Made by a program: the position numbers and the translations under genes. From NCBI RefSeq assembly GCF_014646115.1, contig NZ_BMMV01000028.1, positions 41,742 to 105,741 of the forward strand: a stretch of DNA of 64,000 bases, given 5' to 3'. Under the pieces are notes generated by a model, which was not told the origin of the DNA, did not search any database, and was given only the letters and a program-made list of their open reading frames with translations. Position 1 is the first letter of the stretch. The number at the start of each line of letters is the position of its first letter. This document shows positions 25,229 through 34,578 of the stretch, piece by piece. The DNA is from Streptomyces camponoticapitis. Its GTDB lineage: Bacteria > Actinomycetota > Actinomycetes > Streptomycetales > Streptomycetaceae.

Positions 25229-26947
25229 GTGGCCGACGACACGGGCAGGTACGGCGACGGCGTACCCGAACGGCAGGACGTCCTGTCCGAAGAGCTGCGG
25301 GCACAGCTCGGCGCCGTGCAGTACGGCAATCCCGAATCGGTGCAGAGCCTGCTCCAGGCCGTGCTCTCGGTCGGACGGGGGCTGGACCTGCCTCGAGTTC
25401 TCCGGCGCATCGTGGAGGCGGCGGTGGTGCTGGTCGACGCCGAGTACGGAGCGCTCGGTGTTGTCGGAGAGGACACCCACCTCTCCCAGTTCCTGACAGT
25501 CGGCGTGGACGAGGACCGGGCAGCCGCCATCGGGCACCTTCCCCGTGGACACGGCATCCTGGGTGAACTCATCCGCCACCCCGAGCCGTTGCGCCTGTCG
25601 GACCTGACGAGCCATCCGACGTCCTACGGATTTCCGCCGAACCATCCACCCATGCGTTCGTTCCTCGGCGTTCCCATCAGGGTCCGCGACGAAGTGTTCG
25701 GCAACCTCTACCTGACCGAGAAACGCGGCGGCGGGGATTTCGACGAGGACGACGAGACAGTCTTGTCCACTCTCGCCGTGGCAGCCGGGGTGGCGATCGA
25801 GAACGCGCGGCTGTACGAGACCGCACGGGACAGGCAGAGCTGGCTGCGGGCCAACGCCGAGATCGTGGCCGAGCTGCTGTCCGGGGCTGACGAGACACGG
25901 GTTCTGCGGCTGATCGTCGACCGGGCGCGCCACATCCTCTCCGCCGACCTGGGAGTTCTCGCCCTGCCCGACAAGGACGGCTCGTCGCTGCGTGTCGCCC
26001 TCGCCACCGGAGTCGACGCGGATGCCCACAGCGGTCTGCTACTGCCCCGGGAAGGCTCGTTCGTCGGTGCCGCCCTGCATGCCGGCAAGCCGCTCATCAG
26101 CGCCGATGTGGAGCATGATCCGAGGATCACCGCCGGCCCACCGCGGTGGGGCGGTCTGGGACCGGCCGTCGCGGTGCCGATGGTCGCCAGCGAGGAGGTG
26201 CGCGGTGTCCTGCTGCTGGCCAGGCTCCGCTCGGGCGCTCAGTTCACCCGGGCCGAGGCCGCTCCCCTTCTGACGTTCGCCGCGCAGGCGGCACTCGCCA
26301 TGGAACTTGCCGAGCGCCGGCGCGCCTCCGAACAGATGGCCGTGCGGGAGGACCGTGACCGCATCGCCCAGGATCTGCACGATCTGGCGATCCAGCGGCT
26401 CTTCGCCACCGGGATGACCCTGCAGAGCGTCGTCCGGTTCGTCGACCATCCCGGGGCCCAGGAGCGACTGCTGCGGGCCGTCGACGACCTCGACGAGACC
26501 ATCAAGATCATTCGCTCGACCATCTTCGGGCTGCGCGTCCGGGAAGCGGGGCGGTCCAGACGCGGACTCCGCTCCCGCGCCACCGACACGGTCCAGCAGG
26601 CGGTGCGCTCTCTCGGCTTCACTCCGTCCCTGCGCATGGAGGGCCTGATCGACACGGATGTGCCCCCGGAGGCCGCCGAGCACGTCGTCGCCGTCCTCGC
26701 GGAGGCGCTCAGCAACGTCGCACGGCACGCGCACGCCGCCTCGGCGTCGGTGTCCCTGGTGGTCCGCGGCGGAACACTGACACTGTCAGTCTCCGACAAC
26801 GGAGTGGGTATCGGTACGGCCGGCCGGCGAAGCGGTCTGGCGAACCTCTCCAAGCGGGCCCACGGCCTGGGCGGCACCATGACGGTCGAGGCACCCGACG
26901 ACGGAGGTACGCGGCTCGTATGGACGGTGCCGGTCGTCCCGCGATGA
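25229..26947 (+). CDS. DevS/DosS-like GAF sensor histidine kinase
   Basis: A 572-residue kinase close to the length of DevS. It has two GAF domains, a HisKA_3 dimerisation segment (EDRDRIAQDLHDLAIQRLFA, phospho-acceptor H384) and a HATPase domain (EALSNVARHAHA, DNGVGIG, SGLANLSKRAHGLGG). In GAF-A the segment NHPPMRSFLGVPIRVRDEVF then GNLY aligns with the DevS heme pocket: H139 and Y161 keep the 22-residue spacing of DevS His149 and Tyr171. A heme-based oxygen, NO or CO sensor is therefore likely. GTG 25229 has CGGAGGA upstream. The DevR-like partner is encoded nearby on the other strand at 27658. Confidence 0.9.
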   Translation: MADDTGRYGDGVPERQDVLSEELRAQLGAVQYGNPESVQSLLQAVLSVGRGLDLPRVLRRIVEAAVVLVDAEYGALGVVGEDTHLSQFLTVGVDEDRAAAIGHLPRGHGILGELIRHPEPLRLSDLTSHPTSYGFPPNHPPMRSFLGVPIRVRDEVFGNLYLTEKRGGGDFDEDDETVLSTLAVAAGVAIENARLYETARDRQSWLRANAEIVAELLSGADETRVLRLIVDRARHILSADLGVLALPDKDGSSLRVALATGVDADAHSGLLLPREGSFVGAALHAGKPLISADVEHDPRITAGPPRWGGLGPAVAVPMVASEEVRGVLLLARLRSGAQFTRAEAAPLLTFAAQAALAMELAERRRASEQMAVREDRDRIAQDLHDLAIQRLFATGMTLQSVVRFVDHPGAQERLLRAVDDLDETIKIIRSTIFGLRVREAGRSRRGLRSRATDTVQQAVRSLGFTPSLRMEGLIDTDVPPEAAEHVVAVLAEALSNVARHAHAASASVSLVVRGGTLTLSVSDNGVGIGTAGRRSGLANLSKRAHGLGGTMTVEAPDDGGTRLVWTVPVVPR

Positions 26948-26988
26948 CCCAGGCGTCCGGACAGCGGCCCCGGAACGCGGGAGCGAAG

Positions 26989-27002
26989 GGACCGTTCGGA
27001 CC
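26989..27002. promoter_or_regulatory. Candidate DevR/OsdR-type box upstream of the CNB gene
   Basis: GGACCGTTCGGACC (GGACC-N4-GGACC) has one mismatch from a perfect dyad and lies 120 bases before the cyclic-nucleotide-domain gene. Confidence 0.35.
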
Positions 27003-27121
27003 ACCCGCGATGCCGGACGGCCCCTGCCCGCCGGCCGGCCCCGGCAGGCATCCTTGGATGGCAAGACCCGTCCGGCGGGGGCGGTGGATCCACTGCCGGA
27101 GCGGACTCGGGAGGTGCGGCC

Positions 27122-27583
27122 ATGGCCATGACTCTGCTGAACGCTCTGCCCCACCAGGGAAGGGAGCGTCTGATGGAATTCTCCCGTCCGGTGTCCTTCC
27201 CGGCGGGTACCCGGATCTTCGAGGACCAGGGCCTGGCGGACCGGTTCTGGGTCATCCGGACAGGAGCGGTCAACCTCGATCTGCGCGGCCACGGACGGGA
27301 CGTGGGCACGCTGGACATGCTGGGCCACGGCGATCTCCTGGGATGGTCGTGGCTGGTACCGCCGTACACCTGGCATCTGGGCGCCGAAGCCTTCAGCCTG
27401 GTCAGAGCGGACGAGTTCGACGCCCGAGCGGCACGGGCCCTGTGCAACGAGGACCCCGTCCTCGGGCTGGCACTGACCCGGCGTGTGCTGGAAGTGGTGG
27501 CGGACCGCCTCCAGGCGACCCGTGTCCGTCTCCTTGGCATGGACGCCCCGCAGGAGAGCGAGCGCACGCCGCCCCGCCGATGA
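27122..27583 (+). CDS. Cyclic-nucleotide-binding domain protein (Crp-like, no HTH)
   Basis: A 153-residue single-domain protein. The cNMP-binding beta-roll is visible: FSRPVSFPAGTRIFEDQGLA, DRFWVIRTGAVNLDLRG, DMLGHGDLLGWSWLVPPYTW. The canonical phosphate-binding Arg-Ala pair is replaced by WLVPP, so the ligand may not be cAMP. The usual C-terminal HTH of Crp is absent, so it is more likely a partner or sensor than a transcription factor. It is convergent with the DevR-like regulator. Confidence 0.8.
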   Translation: MAMTLLNALPHQGRERLMEFSRPVSFPAGTRIFEDQGLADRFWVIRTGAVNLDLRGHGRDVGTLDMLGHGDLLGWSWLVPPYTWHLGAEAFSLVRADEFDARAARALCNEDPVLGLALTRRVLEVVADRLQATRVRLLGMDAPQESERTPPRR

Positions 27584-27657
27584 CGAGTGGGTGGTGCCCG
27601 TGCGGCTCGTCTCGGGGAGGCGGATCCGCGCTGTCTTGGGGGCCGGATCTGCGCTGA

Positions 27658-28386
27658 TCAGCGGCAGCCGCCGTCGCGGTCGCCGGCGGAGTCGGTGCCG
27701 TCGTCGTCGGCCCGGGAGGCCGCCTGCGTAGCGAGAACAGCGGCCTGGATGCGCCGCTCGACACCGAGTTTGGCCAGCAGCCGCGAGATGTGGTTCTTGA
27801 CCGTCTTCTCGGACAGGTAGATCCGTCCGCCGATCTCCCGGTTGGTGAGCCCTTCCCCGATCAGCGCGAGAATCTCCCGCTCACGGGGAGTGAGCTGCGA
27901 CAGGGCGTCCTGCTCGTGCTCCGTGCCCTCCTCCTCGCCGCGGAGACTCCTCATCAGCCGGGTCGTGGTCGCCGGGTCGAGCATGGACTGCCCGGAGGCG
28001 ACCGTCCGCACAGCGGCCACCAGGTCCGATCCGTTGATCTCCTTCAGCACATATCCCGCGGCCCCGGCCATGATCGCGTCGAGGAGTGCGTCGTCGTCGT
28101 CGAACGACGTGAGCATCAGGCACGCGAGGCGGGGCATGAGCGAGCGCAGTTCCCGGCAGACCGTGATTCCGTCACCGTCGGGAATCCGTACGTCGAGCAC
28201 GGCGACATCCGGGCGCAGCGCCGGGCCCTGGACCAGTGCGTGGGCCGCGGTACCAGTGTCGCCGACCACCTCGATGTCGGGTTCGGCGTCGAGCAGGTCC
28301 TGTACGCCCCGCCGGACGACCTCGTGGTCGTCGAGCAGGAAGACCCGGATCGGGTTCGACGGCGAAAACTCTCGTACCTCGCTCAT
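27658..28386 (-). CDS. DevR/DosR-like response regulator (NarL/LuxR family)
   Basis: A 242-residue regulator. The receiver domain shows VFLLDDHEVVRRGVQDLL, phospho-acceptor D65 in VAVLDVRIPD, the Thr in LMLTSFDDDD and the Lys in GYVLKEI. The C-terminal LuxR HTH is LTPREREILALIGEGLTNRE followed by LSEKTVKNHISRLLAKLGV. It is the probable partner of the DevS-like kinase at 25229 and is the obvious candidate for binding the GGRCC-N4-GGNCC dyads of the island. The Streptomyces OsdR/OsdK pair is the closest described parallel I know. Confidence 0.9.
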   Translation of the reverse strand: MSEVREFSPSNPIRVFLLDDHEVVRRGVQDLLDAEPDIEVVGDTGTAAHALVQGPALRPDVAVLDVRIPDGDGITVCRELRSLMPRLACLMLTSFDDDDALLDAIMAGAAGYVLKEINGSDLVAAVRTVASGQSMLDPATTTRLMRSLRGEEEGTEHEQDALSQLTPREREILALIGEGLTNREIGGRIYLSEKTVKNHISRLLAKLGVERRIQAAVLATQAASRADDDGTDSAGDRDGGCR

Positions 28387-28502
28387 GTCGGCCCTTCCGC
28401 CATTCGTGGATCAAGCCCCGGTTTCCATCCTTGCCCACCTTCCGGGGCCGGGCCAGGGCCGAACGGGCCCATGCGCCGCCCGTCCGGTCTCCCGCACGCC
28501 AG

Positions 28503-28516
28503 GGGCCGACAGGACC
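28503..28516. promoter_or_regulatory. Candidate DevR/OsdR-type box between devR-like and phosphoketolase genes
   Basis: GGGCCGACAGGACC (GGGCC-N4-GGACC) contains the 12-mer shared with 21534 and 40331. A second, 5-base-spaced dyad GGGCC-GAACG-GGCCC lies at 28457-28471. Both are in the 216-base divergent region. Confidence 0.45.
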
Positions 28517-28602
28517 CCCGACGGGGACCTGTGGTGCGTTGGCCGCGAAAGCCGGTCGGGGGGACGCTGGAGTCCGGTCCATGCTTCACTCCGGAGGAAG
28601 CG

Positions 28603-31017
28603 ATGCGAGACGCGAGCACCTCGGCACACGACCCGGTCACCGACACCGAACTGGCGAATCTGGTGGCGCACTGGCGGGCCGCCAACTATCTGGCGGTCGG
28701 CCAGATCTACCTCATGGGCAATCCGCTCCTCGGCGAACCGCTGCGCCCGGAGCACATCAAGCCCAGGCTGCTCGGCCACTGGGGCACCTCCCCGGGGCTG
28801 AACCTCGTCCACACCCACCTCAACCGCGTCATCAAGGCCCGGGACCAGGACGCCCTGTGCGTCTGGGGGCCGGGCCACGGTGGCCCGGCGGTGCTGGCCA
28901 ACTCCTGGCTGGAGGGAAGCTACTCCGAGACGTATCCGGACATCGGGCGGGACGCGGACGGCATGGCCCGCCTCTTCCATCAGTTCTCCTTCCCCGGCGG
29001 GGTGCCCAGCCATGTGGCGCCCGAGACGCCGGGGTCGATCCACGAGGGCGGCGAACTCGGCTACTCCCTCGCCCACGCCTACGGCGCGGCGTTCGACAAT
29101 CCGGATCTCCTGGTCATCTGTGTCATCGGCGACGGCGAGGCGGAGACCGGCCCCCTGGCGGCGTCGTGGCACTGGAACAAGTTCCTCGATCTGGTGCACG
29201 ACGGCGCGGTTCTCCCGATCCTCCATCTCAATGGCTACAAGATCGCCAATCCGACGGTGCTCGCCCGTGTCCCCGAGCCGGAACTGGACGACCTGCTGCG
29301 CGGATACGGTCACGAGGTGCTGCACGTCACCGGGGACGAGCCGTACGCCGTCCACCGCGCCATGGCCGAGGCCATGGACACCGCGCTAGACACCATCGCG
29401 CTCATCCAGCGCACCGCCCGGGACGAAGGTGTCACCGAACGCGCCCGATGGCCCGTGATCGTTCTGCGCACACCGAAGGGCTGGACGGGACCGGCCACCG
29501 TGGACGGACTGCCGGTCGAGGGCACCTGGCGGGCCCATCAGGTACCGCTGCCCGCTGTTCGTGAAAACCCCGAGCACCTGCGGCAGTTGGAGGCGTGGCT
29601 CCGCTCCTACCGGCCGGAGGAGCTGTTCGACCATGACGGCCGCCCTCTCCCGCATGTCCTGGCGTGCGTCCCCGAAGGCGCGCGCCGGCTCGGCTCGAAC
29701 CCGTGTGCCAACGGCGGTCTGCTCCTGCGGGACCTGCCCGTACCAGCCCTGGAGCCGTACGCCGTGAAGGTCGAGCGCCCCGGCGCGACCCTGCACGAAC
29801 CGACGCGCGTGGTGGGCGACCTGCTCGAATCGGTCATGGAGGCCACGAGCGAGCGACGCGACTTCCGGGTCGTCGGCCCGGACGAGACCTCCTCCAACAG
29901 GCTTCAGGCGCTGTACGGCGCCACGGGAAATGCGTGGCAGGCCGCGGTCCTGCCCGTGGACGAGCACCTCGACCGGCACGGCCGCGTCATGGAGATCCTC
30001 TCCGAACACACCTGCCAGGGCTGGCTGGAGGGCTACCTGCTCACCGGGCGGCACGGGTTCTTCTCCTGCTACGAAGCGTTCGTGCACATCGTGGACTCGA
30101 TGGTCAACCAGCACATCAAGTGGCTGAAGGTCTCCCGCTCCCTGCCGTGGCGCCGGCCGATCGCCTCCCTCAACTACCTGCTGACCTCGCACGTCTGGCG
30201 CCAGGACCACAACGGCTTCTCCCACCAGGACCCCGGCTTCGTCGACCACGTACTCAACAAGAGCCCCGAGGTCGTACGGGTCTACCTGCCGCCGGACACC
30301 AATACCCTGCTCTCGGTCGCCGAGCACGTCCTGCACAGCCGCGACTACGTCAACGTCGTCGTCGCCGGCAAGCAGCCCACCTTCGACTGGCTCACCCTGG
30401 ACGAGGCCCGCGCCCACTGCGCACGCGGCCTGGGCGTCTGGGAGTGGGCCGGTACGGAGCAGGAGGGCAAGGAGCCGGATGTGGTGCTGGCCTGTGCCGG
30501 GGACGTTCCGACACAGGAGGTGCTGGCCGCCGCTCAGCTGATCCGTCACCATCTTCCGCAGCTCGCGCTGCGCGTGGTGAACGTGGTCGACCTGGCCAGG
30601 CTGCTTCCCGAGACGGAACATCCGCACGGGCTCTCCGACAGCCAGTACGACGCGCTGTTCACCCGTGACCGGCCGGTGATCTTCGCCTACCACGGCTATC
30701 CGTGGCTGATCCACCGTCTCGCCTATCGCCGGGCCGGTCACCCGAATCTACACGTCCACGGCTACCGGGAGTCCGGCACCACCACGACCCCGTTCGACAT
30801 GGTGGTGCGCAACAACATGGACCGGTACCAGCTGGTCATGGATGTCATCGACCGTGTCCCCGGACTGGCCGTCCGGGCCACGCGGGCGCGGCAGGCCATG
30901 GAGGACGCCCGGCTCCGGCACCACACCTGGATCCGGGAGCACGGGACCGACCTTCCCGAGGTGGCCGACTGGACCTGGCAGCCCGAAACCGGCGGTGACG
31001 ACGGGCCCCCGCGTTGA
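28603..31017 (+). CDS. xfp: Phosphoketolase (Xfp family)
   Basis: An 804-residue thiamine-diphosphate enzyme that splits xylulose-5-P or fructose-6-P with phosphate to acetyl-phosphate. Family landmarks are LVAHWRAANYLAVGQIYL, HIKPRLLGHWGTSPGLNL, VWGPGHGGPAVLANSWLEGS, SHVAPETPGSIHEGGELGYS, the ThDP motif GDGEAETGPLAASWHWNK, and GFSHQDPGFVDHVLNK. Length and motif order match complete Xfp proteins. ATG 28603 has CGGAGGAAG upstream. The stop overlaps the GH65 start (TTGA). In the stress island it would yield acetyl-P and ATP without respiration. Confidence 0.95.
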   Translation: MRDASTSAHDPVTDTELANLVAHWRAANYLAVGQIYLMGNPLLGEPLRPEHIKPRLLGHWGTSPGLNLVHTHLNRVIKARDQDALCVWGPGHGGPAVLANSWLEGSYSETYPDIGRDADGMARLFHQFSFPGGVPSHVAPETPGSIHEGGELGYSLAHAYGAAFDNPDLLVICVIGDGEAETGPLAASWHWNKFLDLVHDGAVLPILHLNGYKIANPTVLARVPEPELDDLLRGYGHEVLHVTGDEPYAVHRAMAEAMDTALDTIALIQRTARDEGVTERARWPVIVLRTPKGWTGPATVDGLPVEGTWRAHQVPLPAVRENPEHLRQLEAWLRSYRPEELFDHDGRPLPHVLACVPEGARRLGSNPCANGGLLLRDLPVPALEPYAVKVERPGATLHEPTRVVGDLLESVMEATSERRDFRVVGPDETSSNRLQALYGATGNAWQAAVLPVDEHLDRHGRVMEILSEHTCQGWLEGYLLTGRHGFFSCYEAFVHIVDSMVNQHIKWLKVSRSLPWRRPIASLNYLLTSHVWRQDHNGFSHQDPGFVDHVLNKSPEVVRVYLPPDTNTLLSVAEHVLHSRDYVNVVVAGKQPTFDWLTLDEARAHCARGLGVWEWAGTEQEGKEPDVVLACAGDVPTQEVLAAAQLIRHHLPQLALRVVNVVDLARLLPETEHPHGLSDSQYDALFTRDRPVIFAYHGYPWLIHRLAYRRAGHPNLHVHGYRESGTTTTPFDMVVRNNMDRYQLVMDVIDRVPGLAVRATRARQAMEDARLRHHTWIREHGTDLPEVADWTWQPETGGDDGPPR

Positions 31018-33485
31018 ACCGCCACCGCGAGGAGGGCCCGGCGGCGCTCGCGTGGACATGGACGTATGAGGGCTTCGACCCGGAGCAGGAACGTCTGCGT
31101 GAAGCTCTGTGCACCCTGGGCAACGGCTACTTCGCCACTCGCGGATCGGCGTCCGAGACCTCCGCAGGCGCCCCGCATCGTCCGGGCACCTACGCGGCGG
31201 GCTGCTACAACCGATTGACCTCCGCCGTCGCGGGACGCCAGGTCGAGAACGAGGACATGGTCAATCTGCCCAACTGGCTGCCGCTTCGCTACCGCGTACG
31301 CGTCGAAGGCGCCCGCCCCGGCCCATGGCTGTCGCCCGGCGGCCCTCAACTGGTCGAGCACGGGCAGACGCTGGACCTGCGGCACGGCACACTCACCCGG
31401 CGGTCGGTCTATGCGGCGGCAGAGGACGGCGGGGAGCGTCGGCTGTGCGTGGAGCAGTGCCGGCTGGTTCATATGGGAGAGCCCCATCTGGCCGCCCAGC
31501 GCACCTCGTTCACGGCCGAGGGCTGGACGGGCGAAGTCGAGGTCGAGGCGGCCCTCGACGGCGATGTACGTAACGTCGGCGTCGACCGCTACGCGGATCT
31601 CGCGAACCGGCACCTGACAGGGGGGCGTACCGGCACCGGAGGGCCCGACACGGTGTGGCTGTGCTGCCGCACCATCAATTCCGACATCCTTGTCGCGCTG
31701 GCCTCGCGGGTGCGAGTGGTCGGCCATCGCGGCGACGGGGCCGACACACGGCTCGCGGACCGGAAGGCCGTCCAGACCCTGACGATCCCCGTCAACTGTG
31801 GCGCGACGGTCGTCGTGGACAAGACGGTCGCGTTGTACACCTCCCGCGATCCGGCGATCAGCGGTCCCCGGCAGGCCGCGACCGACGCCGTAAGAAGGGC
31901 CCCGGGTTTTTCTCGCCTGCTCGCCTCGCACCACCGCGCCTGGGAGAACATCTGGCGGCGGGCGGCTCTCGACGTGCCCGGGGAGGCGGGCACGATTCTG
32001 CGGCTGCACCTCTTCCACGTACTCCAGACCCTCTCCCCGCACACCGCCGAACTGGATGTCGGGGTACCCGCGAGAGGGCTGCACGGCGAGGCGTACCGCG
32101 GACATGTCTTCTGGGACGAACTGTTCGTGCTGCCGTATCTGAACCTGCATTTCCCGGAGGTGTCCCGGGCGCTGCTCGGCTACCGCCACCGGCGGCTGCC
32201 GGCGGCCTGCCGGGCCGCGAGGGACGCGGGACGCGTGGGCGCGATGTACCCCTGGCAGAGCGGGAGCGACGGGCGCGAGGAGTCACAGCGGCTCCATCTG
32301 AACCCCCACTCCGGCCGCTGGCTGGAGGACCACTCCCATCTGCAACACCATGTCGGATCGACGGTCGCGTACAACGTCTGGCAGTACGCCAAGGCGAGCG
32401 GCGACAAGAATTTCCTCTACGGCGAGGGCGCGGAGATGGTCATCCAGATCGCCCGCTTCTGGGCGGACACGGCGGTCTGGGACCCTTCGCTGGAGCGCTA
32501 TCGCGTCCGGGGTGTCGTCGGTCCCGACGAGTATCACGACGCCTACCCGGACTCCGCCGCGCCGGGGCTCGACGACAACGCGTACACGAACATCACCGCC
32601 GCATGGGTTCTGGCAAGGGGTGTGGAACTCAGCCGTGCCCTCCCCGGCGCGCGGCGGCAGGAATTGTTCGAGCGCCTTCGAATGGATGCGGCCGAGCCGG
32701 AGCGCTGGGACGACGTCGCACACCGTCTCCACGTGCCGTACCACGAGGGCGTCGTCAGCCAGTTCGAGGGATACGCGGACCTAGGCGAACTCGACTGGGA
32801 CCGGTACCGCGGACAGTACGGCGACATCCGCCGACTGGACCGGATCTTGGAGGCCGAGGGGGATTCGGTCAACCGGTACAAGGCGTCGAAGCAGGCGGAC
32901 GTGCTGATGCTCGGCTACCTCTTCTCCCCGCGGGAACTCGCGGGTCTCTTCCGGCAGCTCGGCCACCAGCTCGACGACGAGTCCTGGCGTGCCACGATCG
33001 ACTACTACCTGCCCCGCACCAGCCACGGTTCGACGCTCAGCGCCCTGGTCAGCGCGTGGGTGCTGGCACGGGCGCGCAGGAACGAGGCGTGGGCCTACGC
33101 CGAGGAGGCGCTCATCGGGGACGTGGCGGACATTCAGGGCGGCACCACCGGGGAGGGAATCCACCTGGGCGCCATGGCCGGGACCCTGGATTTCGTACAG
33201 CGCTGCCTGACCGGGCTGGAGACCCGCGACGACGGGCTGTGGCTCGACCCCGCGCCGGTGCCGCAGCTGTCGAAGTTCCGGGTCGGCATCCGCTACCTGA
33301 ACCACTGGGACGTGGACCTGTGGATCCGGGCGCAGCGGGTGCGGGTCGCCGTGCCGGAATCGAATGAGGATCCCGTACGCGTCGTGCTCGACGGGAGCCC
33401 GTCGGCTGTCCCGCCCGGCACCGCCCGCTGGCTCGATCTGCCCCGGGGCAGGGTCAGTCCGGTACGAGCACGGCGGCGCCGTTGA
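31014..33485 (+). CDS. Glycoside hydrolase family 65 protein (trehalose/maltose phosphorylase-like)
   Basis: An 823-residue GH65 enzyme acting on alpha-glucosides such as trehalose, maltose or kojibiose by phosphorolysis or hydrolysis. The N-terminal beta-sandwich (YEGFDPEQERLREALCTLGN, NGYFATRGSA) precedes the (alpha/alpha)6 barrel with GHVFWDELFVLPYL and the catalytic-acid motif GVVGPDEYHDAY (E506). The C-terminal region has SRTSHGSTLS-type phosphate-site sequence (here PRTSHGSTLSALVSAWVLAR). TTG 31014 overlaps the phosphoketolase stop by 4 bases and has no clear Shine-Dalgarno, indicating coupled translation. Its 3' end overlaps the convergent dehydrogenase by 32 bases. Confidence 0.9.
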   Translation: MNRHREEGPAALAWTWTYEGFDPEQERLREALCTLGNGYFATRGSASETSAGAPHRPGTYAAGCYNRLTSAVAGRQVENEDMVNLPNWLPLRYRVRVEGARPGPWLSPGGPQLVEHGQTLDLRHGTLTRRSVYAAAEDGGERRLCVEQCRLVHMGEPHLAAQRTSFTAEGWTGEVEVEAALDGDVRNVGVDRYADLANRHLTGGRTGTGGPDTVWLCCRTINSDILVALASRVRVVGHRGDGADTRLADRKAVQTLTIPVNCGATVVVDKTVALYTSRDPAISGPRQAATDAVRRAPGFSRLLASHHRAWENIWRRAALDVPGEAGTILRLHLFHVLQTLSPHTAELDVGVPARGLHGEAYRGHVFWDELFVLPYLNLHFPEVSRALLGYRHRRLPAACRAARDAGRVGAMYPWQSGSDGREESQRLHLNPHSGRWLEDHSHLQHHVGSTVAYNVWQYAKASGDKNFLYGEGAEMVIQIARFWADTAVWDPSLERYRVRGVVGPDEYHDAYPDSAAPGLDDNAYTNITAAWVLARGVELSRALPGARRQELFERLRMDAAEPERWDDVAHRLHVPYHEGVVSQFEGYADLGELDWDRYRGQYGDIRRLDRILEAEGDSVNRYKASKQADVLMLGYLFSPRELAGLFRQLGHQLDDESWRATIDYYLPRTSHGSTLSALVSAWVLARARRNEAWAYAEEALIGDVADIQGGTTGEGIHLGAMAGTLDFVQRCLTGLETRDDGLWLDPAPVPQLSKFRVGIRYLNHWDVDLWIRAQRVRVAVPESNEDPVRVVLDGSPSAVPPGTARWLDLPRGRVSPVRARRRR

Positions 33486-34485
33486 CGCGGTCGGCCGCGA
33501 GGTCGGCGAGCGCCTGGTCCGCCCGGCCCAGCGGATACGGACTCACGGTGACCTGAATGCCGATCCGCTCCGCGAGGGCCAGGAAGTCGCGTCCGTCCTG
33601 GCGGGTGTTGGACGTGACGCTGCGCAGGTCACGCTCCTGGAAGAGATGACGCTCGTAGTGCAGCGAGGGGATGTCGGAGAGGTGGATGCCCGCGACCGCG
33701 AGCGTGCCGGAGCGGTCCAGCGCTTCCAGGGCCACCGGCACGAGGTCGCCCACCGGGGCGAACAGGACGGCCGAGTCGAGTGGTTCGGGCGGGGCGTCGT
33801 ACGCGCCGCCGGCCGAAGCCGCACCCAGATCGAGTGCCAGTTCACGTGCCCGCACAGACCTGGTCAGCACATGCACCGTGGCGCCCTCGGCCAAGGCCAC
33901 CTGGGCCGCCAGATGGGCCGAGGCACCGAAGCCGTAGATACCGAGCCGCCCGCCCTCGGGCAGTGCGCTGCGGCGGAGCGCGCGGTAGCCAATGATCCCG
34001 GCACACAGGAGGGGCGCGAGCGAGGCGGCGTCACGATCGTCCGGGAGCGGGTAGGCGAATGCCGCCGGAACCAGGGCCAGGTCGGCGAAGCCGCCGTCCG
34101 CGTCCCATCCTGTGTAGCTGGACCGGGGGCAGAGGTTCTCCCGCGCGGCCCCGCAGTAGCGGCACTTCCCGCAGGTCCCGCGCAGCCAGGCGCCGCCGGC
34201 GCGGTCGCCGATACGGAACGAGGTCACCGCCTCCCCGACGGCGACGACGCGGCCGACGATCTCATGGCCGGGGACGGTCGAAGGGCGCCGGGGCGCGAGA
34301 TCCCCCTCGGCAAGGTGCAGATCCGTACGGCAGACGCCGCACGCCTCCACCCGCAGCAGCAGGTCCCCGGGGCCCGGGTCGGGCGGGCGGCGCCGCACCC
34401 GGGCCAGCGGCCCTGTGCCGATGGGCCCTGGCCTCTCGACAGCCCAGCCGTGCGGTGTCTCCGAGGCGGAGGCGGCGAACGTCAT
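33454..34485 (-). CDS. Zinc-dependent alcohol dehydrogenase (AdhA-like)
   Basis: A 343-residue MDR enzyme of the AdhA/zinc-binding cinnamyl-type group. Catalytic zinc ligands lie in ACGVCRTDLHLAEGD and GHEIVGRV; structural-zinc cysteines are in CGKCRYCGAARENLC. The nucleotide loop is GIYGFGASAHLAAQVA. It follows the family pattern SYTGWDADGGFADLALVPA and LLCAGIIGYRAL. ATG 34485 is chosen because it gives the normal N-terminus; only a weak ribosome site is seen. It probably reduces aldehydes formed under fermentative stress. Confidence 0.9.
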   Translation of the reverse strand: MTFAASASETPHGWAVERPGPIGTGPLARVRRRPPDPGPGDLLLRVEACGVCRTDLHLAEGDLAPRRPSTVPGHEIVGRVVAVGEAVTSFRIGDRAGGAWLRGTCGKCRYCGAARENLCPRSSYTGWDADGGFADLALVPAAFAYPLPDDRDAASLAPLLCAGIIGYRALRRSALPEGGRLGIYGFGASAHLAAQVALAEGATVHVLTRSVRARELALDLGAASAGGAYDAPPEPLDSAVLFAPVGDLVPVALEALDRSGTLAVAGIHLSDIPSLHYERHLFQERDLRSVTSNTRQDGRDFLALAERIGIQVTVSPYPLGRADQALADLAADRVNGAAVLVPD

Positions 34486-34578
34486 GATTCCAGCCTGCGG
34501 CGGGTGGGCAGATGGGGCAAACGGGTCCGCTCGTGCCACGAGAAGCACACGAGGCGTGGCGTCGGCGGCGGCGCGGAT

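Noticed and set aside
27590..27660. Near-repeat GGATCCGCGCTG / GGATCTGCGCTG as a terminator
   Set aside because: The copies are direct, not inverted, and form no stable stem.
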